The translations under genes were made by a program, and so were the position numbers. A stretch of DNA of 64,000 bases from Marinomonas gallaica (GTDB taxonomy: Bacteria > Pseudomonadota > Gammaproteobacteria > Pseudomonadales > Marinomonadaceae): the NCBI RefSeq assembly GCF_001639745.1, contig NZ_LTAX01000001.1, positions 248,001-312,000 on the forward strand. The letters run 5' to 3'. The notes beneath the pieces are model-generated. The model saw only the letters and a list, made by a program, of their open reading frames with translations. It was not told the origin of the DNA and made no database searches. Each line of letters begins with the position of its first letter. Positions within the stretch are counted from its first letter, which is position 1. Below are positions 26,474 to 35,321 of this stretch, one piece after another.

Positions 26474-28645
26474 ATGGATCTTCTGAACGACGTCATCAAC
26501 GCTCGCTGTTCCGACCCTTTTAAATGTCTTGGTTTAAAACCAAACCAAGACAAAGGATTGACACTAACAGTATGGCGCCCTGATGCGACAAAAGTCGAGG
26601 TGCTAGAAATTGATTCTGACAAAATTATTGGCACCATGACAACCGGTCAAAACGGTGGAATATTCCTATTTGACTGGCAAAAAAAACGCACACAAACACA
26701 CTACCGACTAAGAATCCATTACGGCGACAGCCAGTTTACTATTGTTGATCCGTACCAATTTCCAGAAGCTACTTTCTCTGACCCTGAGAATCACAGTGCA
26801 ACCCTTTATCACAAAGAAGGGGCGATCATTCGCTCAGCAACGGTTAATAACAAATTAGCGATTCGCGGTACGCGGTTTGCTGTCTACGCGCCCGCCGCAC
26901 GCTCGGTATCTGTAGTGGGCGACTTTAACAGCTGGGATGGCCGTCTACACCCGATGTCGAGTAATGGCGATGGCGTTTGGCGCTTATTCATACCTGACGT
27001 AGTAGAAGGCGCGCGCTACAAATATGAAATTCGCGCCGCCAATGACGATATCCTGCCACACCGCACCGATCCGTTTGCCAAAACCATCGAACAATTCCCT
27101 TCTTTTGCCAGTGTTGTCTGTGCACAAAACAGTTACACCTGGCAGGACAAGGATTGGACAGAGCGCCCCATTGTCGATATTTATGAACAGCCTATGAGCA
27201 TTTATGAAGTGCATTTGGGCTCATGGCGTAAGAAAGCGGACGGCGACGCATTAAGTTATCTCGAACTCAAAGAACAGCTGGTACCGTATATTGTCGATAT
27301 GGGCTACACCCATGTCGAGCTGTTACCCGTGATGGAGTTTCCGTTTGATGGCTCATGGGGTTATCAGCCTATTGGCTTATTCGCCCCCACATCACGCTAC
27401 GGCACCGCCGATGAATTCCGAGAGTTGGTAGACGCTTTTCACCAAGCGGGAATCGGCGTCATTATGGATTGGGTACCGGCCCACTTCCCTACAGACAGCC
27501 ACGGCTTAGCCAGCTTCGATGGCAGTAAACAATACGAGTATCCGGACCCTAAAAAAGGCTGGCATACTGAGTGGAATTCATTGATTTATGATTTTGGCAA
27601 AGATCATGTGGTCGATTATTTGATCAGTAACGCTAACTACTGGTTAGATGAATTTCATATCGATGGCCTACGTGTTGATGCCGTTGCCTCGATGCTCTAC
27701 CTAAACTATTCGCGCAAAGAAGGCGAGTGGATTCCTAATGTCGATGGCGGCAATCATAACTATGAAGCCATTAACTTCCTACGTAGACTTAACGAAACCA
27801 TCTACTTAAATCACCCACGCTGCTTTACCGCGGCGGAAGAATCGACGGCGTTCCCAGGCGTATCCAAGCCCACTTATATGGATGGTTTAGGATTTGGCTT
27901 TAAGTGGAACATGGGCTGGATGAACGACTCTCTCAGCTATATCAGCAAGGATCCAATCTATCGCCAACATCATCAAGGGGATTTAACCTTCTCGATGGTT
28001 TATGCCTACGATGAGCAATTTATTTTGCCGCTCTCTCACGATGAAGTCGTACACGGCAAAGGCTCCATGATTACCAAAATGCCAGGGGATGCATGGCAAA
28101 AATTCGCCAATCTGCGTGCGTTTACCAGCTACATGTATTTCCATCCTGGCAAAAAACTTAACTTCATGGGCAATGAGCTTGCACAAGGCCAAGAATGGAG
28201 CCATGAGCGTTCTTTGGACTGGCATTTGTTGGATGTGGATTATCACCAAGGTCAACAACAAGTCACTAAGGCTTTGAATCATTTATACCAAACAGAAGCC
28301 GCGCTTCAGCTTGATCATTTGCCTTCAGGGTTTGAGTGGATCAGTTTAGATGACAGCACTAATTCAACACTGGCCTTTGTGCGACGAGAAAAAGAGTCGG
28401 CTGAACACATATTGGTACTAGTGAATTTTACTCCGACCCCACACGGAAACTACCGTATCGGCACGCCACAGGCAGGTCGTTATGAATTGATCTTTAACTC
28501 AGATGAAACGCGTTTTTCTGGTAGCGGCTACCCTGTCAAAACATCGTACAAAACGACAAATCAAGCCAGCCACGGCAAAGAGCAAAGCATCGAAGTGAAA
28601 TTACCACCGTTAAGCACCATTGCATTCAAATGGCACGCTAAATAA
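26474..28645 (+). CDS. glgB: 1,4-alpha-glucan branching enzyme
   Basis: Introduces alpha-1,6 branches into glycogen. 723 residues, close to E. coli GlgB: an N1 carbohydrate-binding module (residues ~1-110), a second CBM48 (FAVYAPAARSVSVVGDFNSWDGR, ~130-225), then the GH13 barrel. Nucleophile D402 in DGLRVDAVASMLYL, acid/base E455 in FTAAEESTAFPG and the later SHDEVVHGKGSM are all present. GGAG sits ahead of the ATG. It lies between the PhK-like protein and glgX with gaps of 16 and 17 bp. Confidence 0.97.
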   Translation: MDLLNDVINARCSDPFKCLGLKPNQDKGLTLTVWRPDATKVEVLEIDSDKIIGTMTTGQNGGIFLFDWQKKRTQTHYRLRIHYGDSQFTIVDPYQFPEATFSDPENHSATLYHKEGAIIRSATVNNKLAIRGTRFAVYAPAARSVSVVGDFNSWDGRLHPMSSNGDGVWRLFIPDVVEGARYKYEIRAANDDILPHRTDPFAKTIEQFPSFASVVCAQNSYTWQDKDWTERPIVDIYEQPMSIYEVHLGSWRKKADGDALSYLELKEQLVPYIVDMGYTHVELLPVMEFPFDGSWGYQPIGLFAPTSRYGTADEFRELVDAFHQAGIGVIMDWVPAHFPTDSHGLASFDGSKQYEYPDPKKGWHTEWNSLIYDFGKDHVVDYLISNANYWLDEFHIDGLRVDAVASMLYLNYSRKEGEWIPNVDGGNHNYEAINFLRRLNETIYLNHPRCFTAAEESTAFPGVSKPTYMDGLGFGFKWNMGWMNDSLSYISKDPIYRQHHQGDLTFSMVYAYDEQFILPLSHDEVVHGKGSMITKMPGDAWQKFANLRAFTSYMYFHPGKKLNFMGNELAQGQEWSHERSLDWHLLDVDYHQGQQQVTKALNHLYQTEAALQLDHLPSGFEWISLDDSTNSTLAFVRREKESAEHILVLVNFTPTPHGNYRIGTPQAGRYELIFNSDETRFSGSGYPVKTSYKTTNQASHGKEQSIEVKLPPLSTIAFKWHAK

Positions 28646-28662
28646 CGCATAAGGAACAAAGT

Positions 28663-30693
28663 ATGACTCGCAACTGGCACACGCAAGAAGGATTCCCTTT
28701 GCCTCTAGGGGCCACAGTAACGCCAGGAGGAGTCAACTTTGCCGTCTTTTCAGAGCATGCAGAGCAACTCTATCTATGCCTCTATAATGAAGCTGGTGAT
28801 GAGCTTTCTAAATTACCTTTTACTCATAAGCAACGCGGTATCTGGCATATGGAAGTCCTCGATGTTCACGAGGGACAACATTATGGGCTCCGTGCTGAGG
28901 GGCCATTTGACTTAGAAGCGATGCACCTATTCAATCCAAGTAAGCTACTCATTGACCCTTATGCAAAGCGCTTAAGCAGTCGTTTGGTCTTTCATGATGA
29001 ACAAATCACGCTGACACCTAATGGTCAATTAGACACCCGTGACTCTGGCGCTTGCGTCCCAAAAGCCATTGTCACAACTTCTAGTCCGAGCAAGCATTCA
29101 CTCACAGCGAAACCAAAAGCCTCCGCAAGAAGCCTTTACGAGATGCACATTAAGGGGTTCAGTCAACAGCTCGATATTGACGCATCTCTTCAAGGCACTT
29201 ACCTTGGAGCCTGCAGTGAGTCAGCCATTAATCACTTGACCTCATTGGGCATCTCAACCATTCAGCTAATGCCGTGCTTCGCCTTTGCTGATGAGATCCA
29301 TTTACAAGAAAAAGGCCTGTCTAATTATTGGGGTTATAACCCGATCAACTTCTTCACGCCTGATGATCGTTATGCCATATCTGACGCAGTGGAAGAATTT
29401 AAAACGATGGTGGCAACGTTTCATAAGGCGGGTTTTGAAGTCATCCTAGATGTGGTTTATAACCACACGGCTGAAAGCGAGTTAACGCATGGGACGACCT
29501 GTTACAGAGGACTCGATAACAGCAACTACTACCGCCACATCCAAGGTCAGTATCTAAACTTTACCGGCTGTGGCAACTGCGTTGATACTTACCACCCAGC
29601 CACCGTTAGACTGGTCTGTGACAGTATGCGCTATTGGGTAGAAACCATGGGGGTGGACGGTTTCCGCTTTGACTTAGGTGTCGACTTAGGCCGCGAGCAG
29701 CATGACTTCTCGCCTAATGCACCCTTGTTGCAAGCCATCTTACAAGACCCTGTTCTAAGCCAAACAACATTAGTGATGGAGCCATGGGACATCGGTCCAA
29801 ACGGCTATCAAGTGGGGCATTTTCCACGTGGTTTTATCGAATGTAACGATAAATACCGCGATACCATCCGACGCTTTTGGCGTGGTGATGCCAACACAAT
29901 ACAAGAATTTGCAACCCGTTTAATGGGTTCTAGAGACCTGTTCCACAAGGGTCACAAATGCGCGTTGCATTCGGTTAACTACATTACCTATCACGATGGG
30001 TACACGTTACGCGACCTTGTGTCATACCATCGTCGTCACAACTTAGACAACCGAGAAAACAACCGTGACGGGCATACTGATAACATCAGTCAGAACTTCG
30101 GTGTTGAAGGCGAGACGAACGATGTACGCATCAGAGAAGCGCGTCTTACTCAACAAAAATGCTTTATGGCCACACTCCTGTTTAGCCAAGGCACGCCTCA
30201 TATATTAGGTGGCGATGAGTTGTCACATTCACAAAACGGCAATAACAACGCCTATTGCCAAGATAACGAAATCACTTGGTTAGGCTGGCACGATAGTGAA
30301 GAACGGCAAGTACTCAGCAACCTTATTTCCGAAGCATTATCGTTAAGACAACAGTATCCTGTTTTAGCTGAAGCCCTACTTCCAGACGATCCTTTATATC
30401 GACATAAAACGGCTGATGACATCGGCTGGTTTAATGAATTTGGACAGTCTATGAGCCTCGATGACTGGCAACATCCAGAACGAGATTACCTATCGGTTCA
30501 AATGATTGAGTCATCTAGCAACACCAAACTTTGGTTGGTATTTTATCGAGAGGATCAACCTATCAAGGTCCGCACACCAGATGGTTATGAAATAAAAAGC
30601 GTGCTATTTTGTACTGATAACAATGTTCAAACCCAACAAAATGAGTTCGAACTGACTAGACGCTCAGTGTTATTGATTGAACTTACCTCTTAG
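28663..30693 (+). CDS. glgX: glycogen debranching enzyme GlgX
   Basis: Isoamylase-type GH13 enzyme that removes the alpha-1,6 stubs left after phosphorylase action. 676 residues: N-terminal CBM48 (PLGATVTPGGVNFAVFSEHAEQLYLCLYN), GH13 barrel with VILDVVYNHTAE, nucleophile D337 in GFRFDLGVDLG, acid/base E373 in LVMEPWDIG, and ITYHDGYTLRDLVSY with NRENNRDGHTDN, typical of GlgX. It is the last of three tightly spaced glycogen genes. glgA, glgC and glgP are not in the window. Confidence 0.96.
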   Translation: MTRNWHTQEGFPLPLGATVTPGGVNFAVFSEHAEQLYLCLYNEAGDELSKLPFTHKQRGIWHMEVLDVHEGQHYGLRAEGPFDLEAMHLFNPSKLLIDPYAKRLSSRLVFHDEQITLTPNGQLDTRDSGACVPKAIVTTSSPSKHSLTAKPKASARSLYEMHIKGFSQQLDIDASLQGTYLGACSESAINHLTSLGISTIQLMPCFAFADEIHLQEKGLSNYWGYNPINFFTPDDRYAISDAVEEFKTMVATFHKAGFEVILDVVYNHTAESELTHGTTCYRGLDNSNYYRHIQGQYLNFTGCGNCVDTYHPATVRLVCDSMRYWVETMGVDGFRFDLGVDLGREQHDFSPNAPLLQAILQDPVLSQTTLVMEPWDIGPNGYQVGHFPRGFIECNDKYRDTIRRFWRGDANTIQEFATRLMGSRDLFHKGHKCALHSVNYITYHDGYTLRDLVSYHRRHNLDNRENNRDGHTDNISQNFGVEGETNDVRIREARLTQQKCFMATLLFSQGTPHILGGDELSHSQNGNNNAYCQDNEITWLGWHDSEERQVLSNLISEALSLRQQYPVLAEALLPDDPLYRHKTADDIGWFNEFGQSMSLDDWQHPERDYLSVQMIESSSNTKLWLVFYREDQPIKVRTPDGYEIKSVLFCTDNNVQTQQNEFELTRRSVLLIELTS

Positions 30694-30743
30694 TAGAACG
30701 AGTTCCTTCTGATTTAAGCCGAGCCATATGAGAGAGGCGACAC

Positions 30744-32015
30744 GTGGCAGAAGTAAGCATTCCTGATTTTAATAACCTTAAACCATCAAACGAAGGGGCG
30801 AGTAACGCTTCGGTTGCGAATAAACGTGTATTAATCGTCGAAGACATCGGTGAGATGCGTCTCATGTTGAAATCCTTAATGACCAGTCTTGGTTACAGTA
30901 AGATTGAAATTGAACCTTCAGGTCAGGCTGCTTTAAAACGTATTTTAGAGGGACGTTACGACATTGTTCTATCAGATTATAATTTAGGTGGCAGTGTCGA
31001 TGGTCAGCAGCTTTTAGAAATCACTCGTAAAACATACTCGCTAGATCATTCGACCATTTTTATGATGATCACAGCCGATACCGCTTATGAAGCCGTTGTC
31101 AGTGCTTTAGAATATCAACCGGATAGTTATTTAGTTAAACCCTTCCCACCAGAATCTTTTATGCGCCGATTGGGGCGTGTGATTAAACAAAAACAAGCAT
31201 TTCATAACTTAAATCAAGCTCGCTTAAATGAGGACTGGGACCAAGTTATGGAAGAAGCTAAGTATGTTATGAGTAAGCATGCTCCCTACGCCAGCCTTTG
31301 CTTAAAATCCATTGGTGAAGCGTTATTTGCAAAGGGCGAGTACAAACAAGCTAAAACGCACTATATGCTGATTACTCAAAAACATAAAAATCTCGCATGG
31401 GCTTATTACGGTATTGCCCAATGTGAAATGGAAATGGAACAATACGCTGGCGCCGCTAAAAACCTTCAAACGACCATTAACCTTAGTAGACACTTTTTAT
31501 CGGCTTATGACCTGCTAGCAGATGCCTACGAGAAACTTGAAGATTTAGAGCAAGCGCAAGCGGTTTTACGCTCAGTTCTTGAAGTCTCCCCACGATCTCC
31601 AGAGAGAAGCAAACGTATGGGGGATATAAGCGCAAAACTAAACGACTGGTCTTCAGCGGAACAAGCGTATGGTCGAGTCATTAGAGTTAGCCGCGACACG
31701 ATTAATGAAACAGTTGAGATGTATTACGATCACCTCCAAGCCATTACCAATTTAATAAACTCTGGCGAAGAAGGTAAAACACTCAATGACAAGTTTAAAC
31801 GCTCATTAACGCGCTTACGTATTATCGGCAAAGCGAGCCCAGTATCGGTCACTAACTCGTTTCGCATCGAAGTACAGCAGTACGTAACACGTAATCATAT
31901 GGGCGAAGCCATAAAAACTTGGCACAATTGGAATCGTCTAATTGCCGATGGTAAAGCATCGCCCCTATCAGAAGGTCAAGAATACTCGCTTAAAAAACGT
32001 CTAGGCCTACTTTAA
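30744..32015 (+). CDS. response regulator with receiver and TPR domains
   Basis: 423 residues. Residues ~28-145 are a receiver domain (RVLIVEDIGEMRLMLKSLM; phospho-acceptor D78 in IVLSDYNLGG; SYLVKPF with the conserved Lys). The rest is helical with tetratricopeptide repeats (~200-330: AWAYYGIAQCEMEMEQYAGAA, SAYDLLADAYEKLEDLEQAQ, MGDISAKLNDWSSAEQAY). There is no DNA-binding or enzymatic output domain, so it probably signals through protein contacts. GTG start with GAGAGG upstream. It follows glgX by 50 bp and precedes srkA by 11 bp. Its cognate kinase is not evident. Confidence 0.85.
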   Translation: MAEVSIPDFNNLKPSNEGASNASVANKRVLIVEDIGEMRLMLKSLMTSLGYSKIEIEPSGQAALKRILEGRYDIVLSDYNLGGSVDGQQLLEITRKTYSLDHSTIFMMITADTAYEAVVSALEYQPDSYLVKPFPPESFMRRLGRVIKQKQAFHNLNQARLNEDWDQVMEEAKYVMSKHAPYASLCLKSIGEALFAKGEYKQAKTHYMLITQKHKNLAWAYYGIAQCEMEMEQYAGAAKNLQTTINLSRHFLSAYDLLADAYEKLEDLEQAQAVLRSVLEVSPRSPERSKRMGDISAKLNDWSSAEQAYGRVIRVSRDTINETVEMYYDHLQAITNLINSGEEGKTLNDKFKRSLTRLRIIGKASPVSVTNSFRIEVQQYVTRNHMGEAIKTWHNWNRLIADGKASPLSEGQEYSLKKRLGLL

Positions 32016-32026
32016 CCCCTTTTTGA

Positions 32027-33010
32027 ATGAGTAATATGGCCACTTCCAGCGACCACCCTTACAGTGCATTAACGCCCGACACCATTATGGATGCAGTAGA
32101 GTCAAAAGGACTTTACTGTGATTACCGTTTGTACCCTTTAAACAGCTATGAAAACCGCGTTTATCAAGTCGGCATTGAAGACTCTACGCCTCTTATCGCT
32201 AAATTCTATCGGCCACAACGATGGTCTAAAGCGCAAATCCAAGTCGAGCACGACGCCTTACACGCACTCGAAAAAGAGGACATTGCAGTCGCTGCCCCCA
32301 TCACTCTTGATAACGAAAGCCTGTTTGAACATAACGGCTTTTACTTTTCGCTAACACCCAAGATCATAGGTGACTCACCTGAAGCAGGGGATTTAGACCA
32401 GTTATTTCAAATCGGTGAGTTGATTGGCTCAATGCACGCGGCGTCGGTTGACTGGACAACCGATGCAAAGCCTTTCATAGATTCCTTACAGCGCGTTAAA
32501 CAAGCTAAGAAGAAAGTCGAAGCATGCCCTTTTGTACCGAAATCGATGCGTGATGGATATGAGAAAGTTGTCGTATCTCTCGGCAAAAAAATGGAAACGA
32601 TGTTAAAAACGCACTCAACGGCCCGTATTCGATTTATTCATGGGGACTGCCACCGCAGCAACATCATCAATGATCAAGGCCGCTTAACCTTGGTCGATTT
32701 TGATGACTGCAAAATGGGTTACGCAGTGCAAGATTTATGGTTACACATTACGGATGCCTCGGCGAAACAAACACAACTGAGCGAACTTATAGAAGGCTAC
32801 GAAAGTTTTTGCTCATTTGATGCTCAAGAGCTGGATTTAATTGATGTCATGATGGCCGAGCGCCATATTAGTTATACGGCGTGGATTGCTGAACGCTGGA
32901 ATGACCCCGCTTTTCCTGCCATTTTCCCTCACTTCATTGGCGAAGACTTTTGGCGCCAACATTTGCATGACCTAAATGATATTGTGGCTCATTGGGGAAA
33001 ATGGCGCTGA
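32027..33010 (+). CDS. srkA: stress response kinase A (RdoA/YihE)
   Basis: 327-residue Ser/Thr protein kinase of the aminoglycoside-phosphotransferase fold. Visible are the N-terminal LNSYENRVYQVGIED, the catalytic loop FIHGDCHRSNIINDQGRLTLVDFDDCKMGYAVQDLWLHI with the HGD and DFD motifs, and a C-terminal RHISYTAWIAERW. In E. coli it protects against envelope stress. Start is ATG 32027; an ATG three codons later is equally possible. dsbA, its usual partner, is absent. The 3' end overlaps the convergent VOC gene by 39 bp. Confidence 0.93.
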   Translation: MSNMATSSDHPYSALTPDTIMDAVESKGLYCDYRLYPLNSYENRVYQVGIEDSTPLIAKFYRPQRWSKAQIQVEHDALHALEKEDIAVAAPITLDNESLFEHNGFYFSLTPKIIGDSPEAGDLDQLFQIGELIGSMHAASVDWTTDAKPFIDSLQRVKQAKKKVEACPFVPKSMRDGYEKVVVSLGKKMETMLKTHSTARIRFIHGDCHRSNIINDQGRLTLVDFDDCKMGYAVQDLWLHITDASAKQTQLSELIEGYESFCSFDAQELDLIDVMMAERHISYTAWIAERWNDPAFPAIFPHFIGEDFWRQHLHDLNDIVAHWGKWR

Positions 33011-33376
33011 TTCATTACTCGCTGCTTCCGAGCTACAAATCTGTATAAGGTTGTTATCTGGGTCATTGAACGTGAACAATACGAAGCTACCACGATCAAT
33101 TGGCCCTTCTAACAGCTCGATGTCGAGCTGTTCAAAATGCAAAATAAGTTGTTCAGCGGTTAAATCGCTTAACAAAGAGAAATGTGCTGCACCTTCTAAT
33201 GCATGATGACGCATTTCTTGCCCAATGCTTTGAAATACTAGCTTCTCTTCACCTAATAACACGCCATGTCCCTGCTCACTGGGCAATAACTTCAACCCCA
33301 GCACGGTTTGATAAAAGGCCAAGGATTGATCAATATCCGCGACGGTGAGCACGACTGAATCAAAACGTCTAATCAT
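32972..33376 (-). CDS. VOC-family (glyoxalase/bleomycin-resistance fold) protein
   Basis: 134 residues starting MIRRFDSVVLTVADIDQSLAFYQTVLGLKLL, the classic vicinal-oxygen-chelate half-module, and closing with RGSFVLFTFNDPDNNLIQICS where the last metal ligand would be. It is a single VOC unit pair of unknown substrate, similar in length to small 'virulence protein' VOC members. The tail overlaps the srkA 3' end by 39 bp, and the start overlaps the stop of the GIY-YIG gene by 8 bp, so the two leftward genes are probably coupled. Confidence 0.85.
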   Translation of the reverse strand: MIRRFDSVVLTVADIDQSLAFYQTVLGLKLLPSEQGHGVLLGEEKLVFQSIGQEMRHHALEGAAHFSLLSDLTAEQLILHFEQLDIELLEGPIDRGSFVLFTFNDPDNNLIQICSSEAASNESAPFSPMSHNII

Positions 33377-33719
33377 TTATATTACCTTCCATTTCTGACG
33401 CCCTATCACTCTTATCGACATCCGCTTGAGCAAATAATTCAGGGAATATGCACGTGATACTGGTACCGCCTACGACTAACTTATCTTTGGTCGTACGAGA
33501 TAAGCGTTTCACTCTGTATTCGAGTTGCATAGCCAATTGCTTATGACAGACCTGCTCATACCAAACTAATGTTAAAGGCGCTTTGCCTTTTAAAAATCGT
33601 GCACCTTTACTTCCGCCAGCTTGATGTTCTTTAAAGCGGCGCTCAACATCTTTCGTGACACCCGTATACAAGGTGTTCTGACACGTTTTAATCATGTAAA
33701 TATACCAAGGTAAACTCAT
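33369..33719 (-). CDS. GIY-YIG nuclease-domain protein (YhbQ-like)
   Basis: About 116 residues from ATG 33719, selected because MSLPWYIYMIKTCQNTLYTGVT is the normal start of this family; the frame extends 19 codons further upstream without family similarity. The single GIY-YIG domain has WYIYMI...LYTGVT (YTG in place of YIG), VERRFKEHQAGGSKGARFL with the catalytic Arg, and LVWYEQV...AMQLEYRVKRLSR with the metal-binding Glu. The family's role is unclear; YhbQ has been reported as a DNA endonuclease. Extra ~25 C-terminal residues are present. Confidence 0.87.
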   Translation of the reverse strand: MSLPWYIYMIKTCQNTLYTGVTKDVERRFKEHQAGGSKGARFLKGKAPLTLVWYEQVCHKQLAMQLEYRVKRLSRTTKDKLVVGGTSITCIFPELFAQADVDKSDRASEMEGNIND

Positions 33720-33944
33720 TTTAAAAGTGTACTCACACACCAAGTTGATAAAAATATTTGCTATGCCGAGAGGCACTTAACTCATGGTTATTAAACTAAT
33801 AGTCAGAAAGCATGTCTATTCATTACAGAGCTGTTTACACTGCTAAGTTGTGTTATGTAAATCTATGAAAAGTGTCTAGTCTTTGTGAAGGTCATCCTTC
33901 ATATTCCTGTTGAATCTACCTAAATAGTACGGAAGCCTAACCCA

Positions 33945-35321
33945 GTGTTCTCTTCGAGACTCATTTCTTTGCTACTTACAGCCATTTTAAGTCTTAGCTT
34001 AATCGGTTGTAGCGTAACGCCTTCTGAGCAACAGAGCCATTCTCAAAACGCGAATAACACCTTAGCAGCTGAAAACCAACAACTGTTCAATCGCGGCCTA
34101 AGTACTCAACAAACAACAACGTTATTAGACTTAATACCAGACCCAATTCTTTTGAATTTAATAGAGCAGGCACTCAAAGGCAATCCGAGTCTACAAAGGA
34201 CTGCATTGTCACTCGAAGCCAATCGGTTATCTGTAAACGTCTCGCGCGCAAACCGTTTACCTCAAGCCAATGCCAGCGTATCGGCTAATCAAGTGGAAAA
34301 TAGTGATACGCGTTACTCTAGTAGTGTCAATATAAGCTGGCAATTGGATGTTTGGTCCAAGCTTGCCGACGCCGACAACGCCGCTCAGAAAAATCTTGCT
34401 AGCGCCCATGAACTTTTTCGAGCCAGTCAGGCGACACTTGTCAGCAGCGTCATGAAAAATTGGTTGCAGCTTGTCGCCAATCAACATGCAATCTCGATTG
34501 AGAAGAAGCGTTTAGCTTTGCTGGAAACTAACGAGCGCTTGATTGTACAGCGATTTCGAAATGGCTTGGGAACGTTAGAAAATCTAGACGAAGCTAAGAC
34601 TGCGACGTCTCAATCCCGAGCATCGCTTGCTCAATATCAAGAAGAATTCGCCAGCAGCAAACGAGCACTACGCCTATTAATGGGCTCAAATCAAACGGAG
34701 CCGTTTACTGTTCCAAAGAATTACCCTTCGGTTTGGCTAGATCTCAATCGATTGCCGATACAAGACTTAAGTCAGCGCCCTGACTTACGTGCCGCTTATC
34801 TGAGCATTGAAGCCGCTGATTTGGAGACCAGTGTCGCCTATAAAGATATGCTTCCATCGCTTAGTCTGAGTGCCGCATTAAGCGATAGCGGATCGTCATT
34901 GCGAGACGCATTATTTGTGTCTCCTATTTGGTCTTTGCTTGGACAACTTAGCGCGCCGTTATTTCAAGGTGGCCGGTTAAAAGCGAACTATAAAATCGCG
35001 CAATTAGAGACAGCACAAGCCTATCAAGATTACCGTGAAACACTGTTAACGGCCGTGAACGAAGTGGAAAATACACTGGGTCAAGAGCAAGTACTCACCC
35101 AACGCCGACAATATCTGCAAGCCGCCCTCAACAGTGCAGAGAGTAATCGCCAACAATACGAGCAAAAATATCGCTCCGGAATTGTTGCACTGAACGATTT
35201 AATCAGCGCGCAACAGGCCGTGTTTAATCTTCAAGCACAACTCGATACCTTGTTATTTCAGCAACTGAGTAATCGCGTGGATTTAGGCCTCGCTTTAGGA
35301 CTAGGAATCACCCAACCATGA
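33945..35321 (+). CDS. RND efflux outer-membrane factor (TolC/OprM-type lipoprotein)
   Basis: 458 residues with a lipoprotein signal (lipobox LSLIGC). Two outer-membrane efflux protein repeats are visible through long alternating helices and the paired LPQANASVSANQVENSDT / MLPSLSLSAALSDSGSS strands. The NodT/OprM type forms the trimeric exit duct. GTG start. Its stop overlaps the start of the adaptor gene (ATGA), so the three efflux genes form an operon with no local regulator. Confidence 0.92.
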   Translation: MFSSRLISLLLTAILSLSLIGCSVTPSEQQSHSQNANNTLAAENQQLFNRGLSTQQTTTLLDLIPDPILLNLIEQALKGNPSLQRTALSLEANRLSVNVSRANRLPQANASVSANQVENSDTRYSSSVNISWQLDVWSKLADADNAAQKNLASAHELFRASQATLVSSVMKNWLQLVANQHAISIEKKRLALLETNERLIVQRFRNGLGTLENLDEAKTATSQSRASLAQYQEEFASSKRALRLLMGSNQTEPFTVPKNYPSVWLDLNRLPIQDLSQRPDLRAAYLSIEAADLETSVAYKDMLPSLSLSAALSDSGSSLRDALFVSPIWSLLGQLSAPLFQGGRLKANYKIAQLETAQAYQDYRETLLTAVNEVENTLGQEQVLTQRRQYLQAALNSAESNRQQYEQKYRSGIVALNDLISAQQAVFNLQAQLDTLLFQQLSNRVDLGLALGLGITQP

